Assembly: GCF_029227915.1 (NCBI RefSeq)
Contig: NC_079879.1
Location: 30,758,501-30,822,500, forward strand
DNA: 64,000 bases
Reading direction: 5' to 3'
From: Hydractinia symbiolongicarpus
Lineage: Eukaryota; Cnidaria; Hydrozoa; Anthoathecata; Hydractiniidae
How positions within the stretch are numbered: position 1 is the stretch's first letter; each line of letters begins with the position of its first letter. The notes beneath the pieces were generated by a model that had not been told where the DNA came from, did no database searches, and saw nothing but the letters and a program-made list of their open reading frames with translations. The position numbers were made by a program, and so were the translations under genes. This document shows positions 1-10,502 of the stretch, one piece after another.

Positions 1-132
1 TCGCAGGTTTTCTTTTGCCGGCGATTACACTTCTTTTATTCAGCGTCTCATCAAAAATGAAAACATTTTTGAAAACTACAAGTCTCATGCGATTTAGTGG
101 TGAAAAGATAATTTAAAAAATCGTTCTGGAAA

Positions 133-144
133 TGAGTTAACTCA
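133..144. other. 12-bp perfect palindrome TGAGTTAACTCA
   Basis: The sequence equals its own reverse complement over 12 bases. It occurs in the same monomer class as the perfect CCCGCGATTT dyad (for example in the monomers near 4795, 6218, 7635 and 12092). In the commoner class ending in CACAGGG the centre is TT instead of TTAA-type symmetry, leaving perfect 5-bp arms TGAGT and ACTCA around a two-base spacer. In CCCTGGG monomers the right arm is spoiled (ACTCC). Confidence 0.8.
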
Positions 145-185
145 CAGGGTACTTTCTTTGTATACATTGGACTATACGGGACAAG

Positions 186-210
186 CCCGCGATTTAAGGG
201 AAATCGCGGG
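186..210. other. Perfect 10-bp inverted repeat within a monomer
   Basis: CCCGCGATTT at 186-195 and AAATCGCGGG at 201-210 are exact reverse complements separated by AAGGG, so a 10-bp stem with a 5-base loop is possible. The same perfect form is seen at 7686-7710, 8901-8925, 10319-10343, 12143-12167, 14776-14800, 17817-17841, 21058-21082 and 25718-25742, always in the ATTGGAC/TTTAAGGG monomer class. Most other monomers carry the form with one mismatch (CCCGGGATTT as left arm). It could be a protein-binding dyad, a cruciform-prone site, or merely an inherited accident of the ancestral monomer. Confidence 0.85.
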
Positions 211-608
211 TTTTCGTTTGCCGGCTATTAAACCACATTCATTAAGCGTCTCATCAAAAATGAAAACATTTTTGAAAACTACAAGTCTCATGCGTTTTAG
301 TGGTGAAACGATAATTTAAAAAATCGTTTTGGAAATGAGTTTCCCACAGGTTACTTTCTTTGTATACATTCGACTATACGGGCCAAGCCCGGGAGTTACA
401 GGAAATCGCGGGTTTTCGTTTGCCGGCGATTAAACCACTTTCACTAAGCGTCTCATCAAAAATGAAAACATTTCTGACAACTACAAGTCTCATGCGTTTT
501 AGTGGTAAAAAAATAATTTAAAAAATCGTTCGGGAAATGAGTTTACTCACAGGGTACTTTCTTTGTATACATTCGACTATACGGGCTAAGACTGGTATTT
601 ACGGGAAA

Positions 609-811
609 TCGCGGGTTTTCGTTTGCCGGCGATTAAACCACTTTCACTAAGCGTCTCATCAAAAATAAAAACATTTCTGAAAACTACAAGTTTCATGCGT
701 TTTAGTGGTGAAAAAATATTTTAAAAAATCGTTCGGGAAATGAGTTTACTCACAGGGTACTTTCTTTGTAAACATTCGACTATACGGGCCAAGCCCGGGA
801 TTTACGGGAAA
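609..811 (+). repeat. Representative 203-bp satellite monomer
   Basis: This unit serves as a reference. It holds, in order: TCGCGGG at its start; GCCGGC at 625-630; a segment variable between classes (CCACTTTCACTAAG here, CTTCTTTTATTCAG in others) up to the conserved GCGTCTCATC; an A/T-rich stretch at about 658-730 with several runs of four to six A or T; the near-palindrome TGAGTTTACTCA at 741-752; ACAGGGTAC or CCTGGGTAC; TTCGACTATACGGG at 775-788; and the left arm CCCGGGATTT at 794-803 of a dyad whose right arm opens the next monomer (809-818). Counted composition is 38 C, 40 G and 13 CpG in 203 bp. No promoter-like or coding organisation is evident. Confidence 0.9.
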
Positions 812-3800
812 TCGCGGGTTTTCGTTTGCCGGCGATTAAACTTCTTTTATACAGCGTCTCATCAACAATGAAAACACTTTTAAAAACTACAAGTCTCATG
901 CGTTTTAGTGGTGAAAAAATAATATAAAAAATCGTTCGGGAAATGAGTTTACTCCCTGGGTACTTTCTTCGTATACTTTTAACTATACGGGCCGAGTCCG
1001 GGGTTTACGGGAAATGGCGGGTTTTCGTTTGCCGGCGATTTAACTTCTTTTAATCAGCGTCTCATCAAAAATGAAAACATTTTTGAAAACTACAAGTCTC
1101 ATGGGCTTTAGTGGTAAAATAATAATTTAAAAAATCGTTCGGGAAATAAGTTTACTCCCTGGGTACTTTCTTTGTATACTTTTGACTATACGGGCCGAGT
1201 CCGGGATTTACGGGAAATCGCAGGTTTTCGTTTGCCGGCGATTAAACTCCTTTTATTCAACGTCTCATCAAAAATGAAAACATTTTTGAAAACTACAAGT
1301 CTCATGCGTTTTAGTGGTGAAAAGTTAATTTAAAAAATCGTTTTGGAAATGAGTTTATTCACAGGGTACTTTCTTTGTATACATTCGACTATACGGGACA
1401 AGCCCGGGATTTACGGGAAATCGCGGGTTTTCGTTTGCCGGCGATTAAACCACTTTCACTAAGCGTCTCATCAAAAATGAAAACATTTCTGAAAACTACA
1501 AGACTCATGCGTTTTAGTGGTGAAAAAATAATTTAAAAAATCGTTCGGGAAATGAGTTTACTCACAGGGTACTTTCTTTGTATACATTCGACTATACGGG
1601 CTAAGCCCGGTATTTACGGGAAATCGCGGGTTTTCGTTTGCCGGCGATTAAACCACTTTCACTAAGCGTCTCATCAAAAATAAAAACATTTCTGAAAACT
1701 ACAAGTCTCATGCGTTTTAGTGGTGAAAAAATAATTTAAAAAATTGTTCGGGAAATGAGTTTACTCCCAGGGTACTTCCTTTGTATACATTCGACTATAC
1801 GGGCCAAGCCCGGGATTTACAGGAAATCGAGGGTTTTCGTTTGCCGGCTAATAAACCACATTCATTAAGCGTCTCATCAAAAATGAAATCACTTCTGAAA
1901 ACTACAAGTCTCATGGGCTTTAGTGGTGAAATAATAATTTTAAAAATCGTTCGGGAAATGAGTTTACTCCCTGGGTACTTTCTTTGTATACTTTTGACTA
2001 TACGGGCCGAGTCCGGGATTTACAGGAAATCGCAGGATTTCGTTTGCCGGCGATTAAACTCCTTTTATTCAGCGTCTCATCAAAAATGAAAACATTTTTG
2101 AAAACTACAAGTCTCATGCGTTTTAGTGGTAAAAAAATAATTTAAAAAATCGTTCGGGAAATGAGTTTACTCCCTGGGTACTTTCTTTGTATACTTTTGA
2201 CTATACAGGCCGAGTCCGGGATTTACGGGAAATCGCAGGTTTTCGTTTGCCGGCGATTAAACTCTTTTTATTCAGCGTCTCATCAAAAATGAAAACATTT
2301 TTGAAAACTACAAGTCTCATGCGTTTTAGTGGTAAAAAAATAATTTAAAAAATCGTTCAGGAAATGAGTTTACTCACAGGGTACTTTCTTTGTAAACATT
2401 CGACTATACGGGCCAAGCCCGGGATTTACGGGAAATCGCGGGTTTTCGTTTGCCGGCGATTAAACTTCTTTTATTCAGCGTCTCATCAACAATGAAAACA
2501 TTTTTGAAAACTACAAGTCTCATGCGTTTTAGTGGTAAAAAGATAATTTAAAAAATCGTTTTGGAAATGAGTTTACTCACAGGGTACTTTCTTTGTATAC
2601 ATTCGACTATACGGCAAAGCCCGGGATTTACGGAAAATCGCGGGTTTTCGTTTGCCGGCGATTAAACCACTTTCATTAAGCGTCTCATCAAAAATGAAAA
2701 CATTTCTGAAAGCTACAAGTCTCATGCGTTTTAGTGGTGAAAAAATAATTTAAAAAGTCGTTCGGGAAATGAGTTTACTCCTTGGGAACTTTCTTTGTAT
2801 ACTTTTGACTATACGGGCCGAGTCCGGGAGTTACGGGAAGTCGTGGGTTTTCGTTTGCCGGCGATTAAACTTCTTTTATTCAGCGTCTCATCAAAAATGA
2901 AAACATTTTTAAAAACTACAAGTCTCATGGGTTTAGTGGTGAAATAATAATTTAAAAAATCGTTCGGGAAATGAGTTAACTCCCTGGGTACTTTCTTTGT
3001 ATACTTTTGACTATACGGGCCGAGTCCGGGATTTACGGGAAATCGCAGGTTTTCGTTTGCCGGCGATTAAACTCCTTTTATTGAGGGTCTCATCAAAAAT
3101 GAAAACATTTTTAAAAACTACAAGTCTCATGCGTTTTAGTGGTGAAACGATAATTTAAAAAATCGTTTCGGAAATGAGTTTACTCACAGGGTACTTCCTT
3201 TGTATACATTCGACTATACGGGCCAAGCCCGGTATTTACAGGAAATCGAGGGTTTTCGTTTGCCGGCTATTAAACCACATTCATTAAGTGTCTCATCAAA
3301 AATGAAATCACTTCTGAAAACTACAAGTCTCATGGGCTTTAGTGGTGAAATAATAATTTTAAAAATCGTTCGGGAAATGAGTTTACTCCCTGGGTACTTT
3401 CTTTGTATACTTTTGACTATACGGGCCGAGTCCGGGATTTACGGGAAATCGCAGGATTTCGTTTGCCGGCGATTCAACTCCTTTTATTCAGCGTCTCATC
3501 AAAAATGAAAACATTTCTGAAAACTACAAGTCTCATGCGTTTTAGTGGTGAAAAGATAATTTAAAAAACCGTTTTTGAAATGAGTTTACTCACAGGGTAC
3601 TTTCTTTGTATACATTCGATATACGGGCCAAGCCCGGGATTTACAGGAAATCGCGGGTTTTCGTTTGCCGGCTATTAAACCACATTCATTAAGCGTCTCA
3701 TCAAAAATGAAAACATTTCTGAAAACTACATCTCTCATGGGCTTTAGTGGTGAAATAATAATTTAAAAAATCGTTCGGGAAATGAGTTTACTCCCTGGGT

Positions 3801-4027
3801 ACTTTTTTCGTATACTTTTGACTATACGGGCCGAGTCCGGGGTTTACGGGAGATGGCGGGTTTTCGTTTGCCGGCGATTAAACTTCTTTTAATCAGCGTC
3901 TCATCAAAAATGAAAACATTTTGAAAACTACAAGTCTCATGGGCTTTAGTGGTGAATTAATAATTTAAAAAATCGTTCGGGAAATGAGTTTACTCCCTGG
4001 GTACTTTCTTTGTATACTTTTGACTAT

Positions 4028-5506
4028 ACGGGAGAAGCCCGGGATTTAAGGGAAATCGCGGGTTTTCGTTTGCCGGCTATTAAACCACATTCATTAAGCG
4101 TCTCATTGAAAATGAAAACATTTTTGGAAACTACCAGTCTCATTCGTTCTAGTGTGCAGAAATAATTTGAAAAATCGTTCGGGAAATCAGTTTACTCCCT
4201 GGGTACTTCCTTTATATACATTCAACTATACGGACCAAGCCTGGAATTTACGGGAAATCGCGGGTTTTCGTTTGAAGGCGATTAAACTTCTTTTATTCAG
4301 CGTCTCATCAAAAATGAAAACACTTTTGAAAACTACAAGTCTCACGCGTTTTAGTGGTGAAAAAATAATTTAAATAATCGTTCTGGAAATGAGTTTACTC
4401 ACAGGGTACTTTCTTTGTATACATTCGACTATACGGGCCAAGCCCGGGATTTACGGGAAATCGAGGGTTTTCGGTTGCCGGCGATTAAACTTCTTTCATT
4501 AAGCGTCTCATCAAGAATGAAAATATTTTTGAAAACTACAAGTCTCATGCGTTTTAGTGGCGAAAAAAAAATTTAAAAAATCGTTCGGGAAATGAGTTTA
4601 CACCCTGGGTACTTTCTTTGTATACATTTGACTATACGGGCCAAGCCCGGAATTTACGTGAAATCGCGGGTTTTCGTTTGCTGGCGATTAAACCTCTTTT
4701 ATTCAGGGTCTAATGAAAAATGAAAACATTTTTGAAAACTACAAGTCTCATGCGATTTAGTGGTGAAAAGATAATTTAAAAAATCGTTCTGGAAATGAGT
4801 TAACTCACAGGGTACTTTCTTTGTATACATTGGACTATACGGGACAAGCCCGGGATTTAAGGGAAATCGCTGGTTTTCGTTTGCCGGCTATTAAACCACA
4901 TTCATTAAGCGTCTCATTAAAAATGAAAACATATTTGGAAACTACAAGTCTCATTCGTTCTAGTGTGCAGAAATAATTTGAAAAATCGTTCAGGAAATCA
5001 GTTTACTCCCTGGGTACTTTCTTTATATACATTCAACTATACGGACCAAGCCTGGAATTTACGGGAAATCGCGGGTTTTCGTTTGAAGGCGATTAAACTT
5101 CTTTTATTCAGCGTCTCATCAAAAATGAAAACACTTTTGAAAACTACAAGTCTCATGCGTTTTAGTGGTGAAAAAATAATTTAAAAAATCGTTCTGGAAA
5201 TGAGTTTACTCACAGGGTACTTTCTTCGTATACATTCGACTATACGGGCCAAGACCGGGATTTACGGGAAATCGAGGGTTTTCGTTTGCCGGCGATTAAA
5301 CTTCTTTCATTAAGCGTCTCATCAAGAATGAAAATATTTTTGAAATTTACAAGTCTCATGTGTTTTAGTGGCGAAAAAAAAATTTAAAAAATCGTTCGGG
5401 AAATGAGTTTACACCCTGGGTACTTTCTTTGTATACATTTGACTATACGGGCCAAGCCCGGAATTTACGTGAAATCGCGGGTTTTCGTTTGCTGGCGATT
5501 AAACCT
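4028..5506 (+). repeat. 4-monomer (811-bp) direct repeat of the TCTAGTGTGC class
   Basis: Bases 4028-4695 correspond to 4839-5506 with a constant shift of 811 bp. Both copies contain the variant run ATTCGTTCTAGTGTGCAG, the TATATACATTCAAC variant and TTCGTTTGAAGGCG in place of the usual TTTGCCGGCG. The pair is nested within the larger 1419-bp periodicity of this neighbourhood. The same block is used again at about 15.7-17.4 kb (shift 11752 bp). Confidence 0.8.
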
Positions 5507-7112
5507 CATTCATTAAGCGTCTCATCAAAAATGAAAACATTTCTGAAAACTACAAGTCTCATGCGTTTTAGTGGTGAAAAGATAATTTAAAAAACCGTTT
5601 TGGAAATGAGTTTACTCACAGGGTACTTTCTTTGTATACATTCGATATACGGGCCAAGCCCGGGATTTACAGGAAAACGCGGGTTTTCGTTTGCTGGCGA
5701 TTAAACCTCTTTTATTCAGGGTCTCATGAAAAATGAAAATATTTTTGAAAACTACAAGTCTCATGCGTTTTAGTGGCCAAAAAAAAATTTAAAAAATCGA
5801 TCGGGAAATGAGTTTACACCCTGGGTACTTTCTTTGTATACATTTGACTATACGGGCCAAGCCCGGGATTTACGGGAAATCGAGGGTTTTCGTTTGCCGG
5901 CGATTAAACTTCTTTCATTAAGCGTCTCATCAAGAATGAAAATATTTTTGAAAACTACAAGTCTCATGCGTTTTAGTGGCGAAAAAAAAATTTAAAAAAT
6001 CGTTCGGGAAATGAGTTTACACCCTGGGTACTTTCTTTGTATACATTTGACTATACGGGCCAAGCCCGGAATTTACGTGAAATCGCGGGTTTTCGATTGC
6101 TGGCGATTAAACCTCTTTTATTCAGGGTCTCATGAAAAATGAAAACATTTTTGAAAACTACAAGTCTCATGCGATTTAGTGGTGAAAAGATAATTTAAAA
6201 AATCGTTCTGGAAATGAGTTAACTCACAGGGTACTTTCTTTGTATACATTGGACTATACGGGACAAGCCCGGGATTTAAGGGAAATCGCTGGTTTTCGTT
6301 TGCCGGCTATTAAACCACATTCATTAAGCGTCTCATTAAAAATGAAAACATATTTGGAAACTACAAGTCTCATTCCTTCTAGTGTGCAGAAATAATTTGA
6401 AAAATCGTTCAGGAAATCAGTTTACTCCCTGGGTACTTTCTTTATATACATTCAACTATACGGACCAAGCCTGGAATTTACGGGAAATCGCGGGTTTTCG
6501 TTTGAAGGCGATTAAACTTCTTTTATTCAGCGTCTCATCAAAAATGAAAACACTTTTGAAAACTACAAGTCTCACGCGTTTTAGTGGTGAAAAAATAATT
6601 TAAAAAATCGTTCTGGAAATGAGTTTACTCACAGGGTACTTTCTTCGTATACATTCGACTATACGGGCCAAGACCGGGATTTACGGGAAATCGAGGGTTT
6701 TCGTTTGCCGGCGATTAAACTTCTTTCATTAAGCGTCTCATCAAGAATGAAAATATTTTTGAAATTTACAAGTCTCATGTGTTTTAGTGGCGAAAAAAAA
6801 ATTTAAAAAATCGTTCGGGAAATGAGTTTACACCCTGGGTACTTTCTTTGTATACATTTGACTATACGGGCCAAGCCCGGAATTTACGTGAAATCGCGGG
6901 TTTTCGTTTGCTGGCGATTAAACCTCTTTCATTAAGCGTCTCATCAAAAATGAAAACATTTCTGAAAACTACAAGTCTCATGCGTTTTAGTGGTGAAAAG
7001 ATAATTTAAAAAACCGTTTTGGAAATGAGTTTACTCACAGGGTACTTTCTTTGTATACATTCGATATACGGGCCAAGCCCGGGATTTACAGGAAAACGCG
7101 GGTTTTCGTTTA
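4427..7112 (+). repeat. 7-monomer (1419-bp) higher-order repeat, two copies
   Basis: Bases 4427-5693 match 5846-7112 at a constant shift of 1419 bp, seven monomers. Shared diagnostic variants include AATATTTTTGAAA, GGCGAAAAAAAAATTT, AATTTACGTGAAATCGC, GCTGGCGATT, TTCAGGGTCT and CATTCGATATACGG. The left edge is placed just after a C/T difference at 4426/5845, inside the ATTCGACTATAC segment. The right edge is where GCTGGCGATT (about 5690) meets ACCGGCTATT (about 7112). The second copy runs on into the first 4457-bp repeat. Confidence 0.85.
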
Positions 7113-10100
7113 CCGGCTATTAAACCACATGCATTAAGCGTCTCATCAAAAATGAAAACATTTCTGAAAACTACAAGTCTCATGGGCTTTAGTGGTGAAA
7201 TAATAATTTAAAAAATCGTTCGGGAAATGAGTTTACTCCCTGGGTACTTTCTTTGTATACTTTTGACTATACGGGCCGAGTCCGGGGTTTACGGGAGGTG
7301 GCGGGTTTTCGTTTGCAGACGATTAAACTTCTTTTAATCAGCGTCTCATCAAAAATGAAAACATTTTGAAAACTACAAGTCTCATGGGCTTTAGTGGTGA
7401 AATAATAATTTAAAAAATCGTTTGGGAAATGAGTTTACTCCCTGGGTACTTTCTTTGTATACTTTTGACTATACGGGTCGAGTCTGGGATTTACGGGAAA
7501 TCGCAGGTTTTCTTTTGCCGGCGATTAAACTTCTTTTATTCAGCGTCTCATGAAAAATGAAAACATTTTTGAAAACTACAAGTCTCATGCGATTTAGTGG
7601 TGAAAAGATAATTTAAAAAATCGTTCTGGAAATGAGTTAACTCACAGGGTACTTTCTTTGTATACATTGGACTATACGGGACAAGCCCGCGATTTAAGGG
7701 AAATCGCGGGTTTTCGTTTGCCGGCTATTAAACCACATTCATTAAGCGTCTCATCAAAAATGAAAACATTTCAGAAAACTACAAGTCTCATGGGCTTTAG
7801 TGGTGAAATAATAATTTAAAAAATCGTTCGGGAAATGAGTTTACTCCCTGGGTACTTTCTTCGTATACTTTTGACTATACGGGCCGAGTCCGGGAGTTAC
7901 GGGAAGTCGTGGGTTTTCGTTTGCCGGCGATTAAACTTCTTTTATTCAGCGTCTCATCAAAAATGAAAACATTTTGAAAACTACAAGTCTCATGGGCTTT
8001 AGTGGTGAAATAATATTTTAAAAAATCGTTCGGGAAATGAGTTTACTCCCTGGGTACTTTCTTTGTATACTTTTGACTATACGGGCCGAGTCTGGGATTT
8101 ACGGGAAATCGCAGGTTTTCGTTTGCCGGCGATTAAACCACTTTAACTAAGCGTCTCATCAAAAATGAAAACATTTCTGAAAACTACAAGTCTCATGGGC
8201 TTTAGTGGTAAAATAATAATTTAAAAAATCGTTCGGGAAATGAGTTTACTCCCTGGGTACTTTCTTCGTATACTTTTGACTATACGGGCCGAGTCCGGGA
8301 GTTACGGGAAGTCGTGGGTTTTCGTTTGCCGGCGATTAAACTTCTTTTATTCAACGTCTCATCAAAAATGAAAACATTTTGAAAACTACAAGTCTCATGG
8401 GCTTTAGTGGTGAAATAATATTTTAAAAAATCGTTCGGGAAATGAGTTTACTCCCTGGGTACTTTCTTTGTATACTTTTGACTATACGGGCCGAGTCTGG
8501 GATTTACGGGAAATCGCAGGTTTTCGTTTGCCGGCGATTACACTTCTTTTAATCAGCGTCTCATCAAAAATGAAAACATTTTGAAAACTACAAGTCTCAT
8601 GGGCTTTAGTGGTGAAATAATAATTTAAAAAATCGTTCGGGAAATGAGTTTACTCCCTGGGTACTTTCTTTGTATACTTTTGACTATACGGGTCGAGTCT
8701 GGGATTTACGGGAAATCGCAGGTTTTCGTTTGCCGGCGATTAAACTTCTTTTATTCAGCGTCTCATGAAAAATGAAAACATTTTTGAAAACTACAAGTCT
8801 CATGCGATTTAGTGGTGAGAAGATAATTTAAAAAAACGTTCTGGAAATGAATTAACTCACAGGGCACTTTCTTTGTATACATTGGACTATACAGGACAAG
8901 CCCGCGATTTAAGGAAAATCGCGGGTTTTCGTTTGCCGGCTATTAAACCAAATTCATTAAGCGTCTCATCAAAAATGAAAACTTTTCTGAAAACTACAAG
9001 TCTCATGGGCTTTAGTGGTGAAATAATAATTTAAAAAATCGTTCGGGAAATGAGTTTACTCCCTGGGTACTTTCTTTGTATACTTTTGACTATACGGGCC
9101 GATTCCGGGATTTACGGGAAATCGCAGGTTTTCCTTTGCCGGCGATTAAACTCATTTTATTCAGCGTCTCATCAAAAATAAAAACCTTTTTGAAAACTGC
9201 AAGTCTCATGGGCTTTAGTGGTGAAATAATAATTTAAAAAATCGTTCGGGAAATGAGTTTACTCCCTGGGTACTTTCTTCGTATACTTTTGACTAAACGG
9301 GCCGAGTCCGGGAGTTACGGGAAGTCGTGGGTTTTCGTTTGCCGGCGATTTAACTTCTTTTATTCAGCGTCTCATCAAAAATGAAAACATTTTGAAAACT
9401 ACAAGTCTCATGGGCTTTAGTGGTGAAATAATATTTTAAAAAATCGTTCGGGAAATGAGTTTACTCCCTGGGTACTTTCTTTGTATACTTTTGACTATAC
9501 GGGCCGAGTCTGGGATTTACGGGAAATCGCAGGTTTTCGTTTGCCGGCGATTAAACTTCGTTTAATCAGCGTCTCATCAAAAATGAGAACATTTTGAAAA
9601 CTACAAGTCTCATGGGCTTTAGTGGTGAAATAATAATTTAAAAAATCGTTCGGGAAATGAGTTTACTCCCTGGGTACTTTCTTTGTATACTTTTGACTAT
9701 ACGGGTCGAGTCTGGGATTTACGGGAAATCGCAGGTTTTCGTTTGCCGGCGATTAAACTTCTTTTATTCAGCGTCTCATGAAAAATAAAAACATTTTTGA
9801 AAACTACAAGTCTCATGCGATTTAGTGGTGAAAAGATAATTTAAAAAATCGTTCTGGAAATGAATTAACTCACAGGGTACTTTCTTTGTATACATTGGAC
9901 TATACGGGACAAGCCCGCGATTTAAGGGAAATCGTGGGTTTCGTTTGCCGGCTATTAAACCATATTCATTAAGCGTCTCATCAAAAATAAAAACATTTCT
10001 GAAAACTACAAGTCTCATGGGCTTTAGTGGTGAAATAATAATTTAAAAAATCGTTCGGGAAATGAGTTTACTCCCTGGGTACTTTCTTTGTATACTTTTG

Positions 10101-10502
10101 ACTATACGGGCCGATTCCGGGATTTACGGGAAATCGCAGGTTTTCCTTTGCCGGCGATTAAACTCATTTTATTCAGCGTCTCATCAAAAATGAAAACATT
10201 TTTGAAAACTGCAAGTCTCATGCGATTTAGTGGTGAAAAGATAATTTAAAAAATCGTTCTGGAAATGAGTTAACTCACAGGGCACTTTCTTTGTATACAT
10301 TGGACTTTACGGGACAAGCCCGCGATTTAAGGGAAATCGCGGGTTTTCGTTTGCCGGCTATTAAACCAAATCCATTAAGCGTCTCATCAAAAATGAAAAC
10401 TTTTCTGAAAACTACAAGTCTCATGGGCTTTAGTGGTGAAATAATAATTTAAAAAATCGTTCGGGAAATGAGTTTACTCCCTGGGTACTTTCTTTGTATA
10501 CT
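6046..10502 (+). repeat. 22-monomer higher-order repeat (4457 bp), copy 1
   Basis: The entire segment recurs immediately downstream at 10503-14959 with a constant 4457-bp shift. Diagnostic rare variants fall in register, including CGATTGCTGG at 6094/10551, the TCTAGTGTGC monomer at about 6380/10837, and the TTTGCAGACG monomer at about 7311/11768. The only difference I noticed is C at 6376 against G at 10833. The left edge lies after 6045, where ATACATTTG meets ATACTTTTG. It includes the ATTCAAC-class block on its left and a long run of GGGCTTTAG/TTTTGAC monomers on its right. Confidence 0.9.

Larger units (their letters stand above)
1..4426 (+). repeat. Mixed-class satellite segment, left edge
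   Basis: About 22 monomers of several classes are interleaved: an ATTCGAC/CACAGGG type, a TTTTGAC/CCCTGGG type and an ATTGGAC type. The first 270 bases match the stretch beginning at 7501 almost base for base, so the window opens inside a previously duplicated segment. A 7-monomer echo links about 1762-2128 with 3181-3547 (shift 1419 bp), including the variants CTTCCTTTG, AAATCGAGG and AAATCACTTC. A 5-monomer echo of about 1015 bp links roughly 400-720 with 1430-1730. The TCTAGTGTGC class first appears at about 4149. No gene is seen. Confidence 0.8.

Noticed and set aside
608-630. Second CENP-B-box candidate at TTTTCGTTTGCCGG
   Set aside because: Only the left half resembles the box; the required CGGG half and central A are absent at the right distance.
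741-752. AP-1-type or other transcription factor site in TGAGTTTACTCA
   Set aside because: The resemblance is to half-sites only, and the sequence sits in a repeat with no promoter elements or gene. Palindromic structure is reported, a regulatory role is not claimed.
1781-3508. Repeated 102-codon open frames starting MYTFDYTGQAR on the + strand
   Set aside because: They recur at the satellite period and simply translate one and a half monomers. A 203-bp unit changes frame at each step, and TAA stops in ATTAAAC and AATTTAAA end every frame. There is no ribosome-binding context, domain or codon bias.
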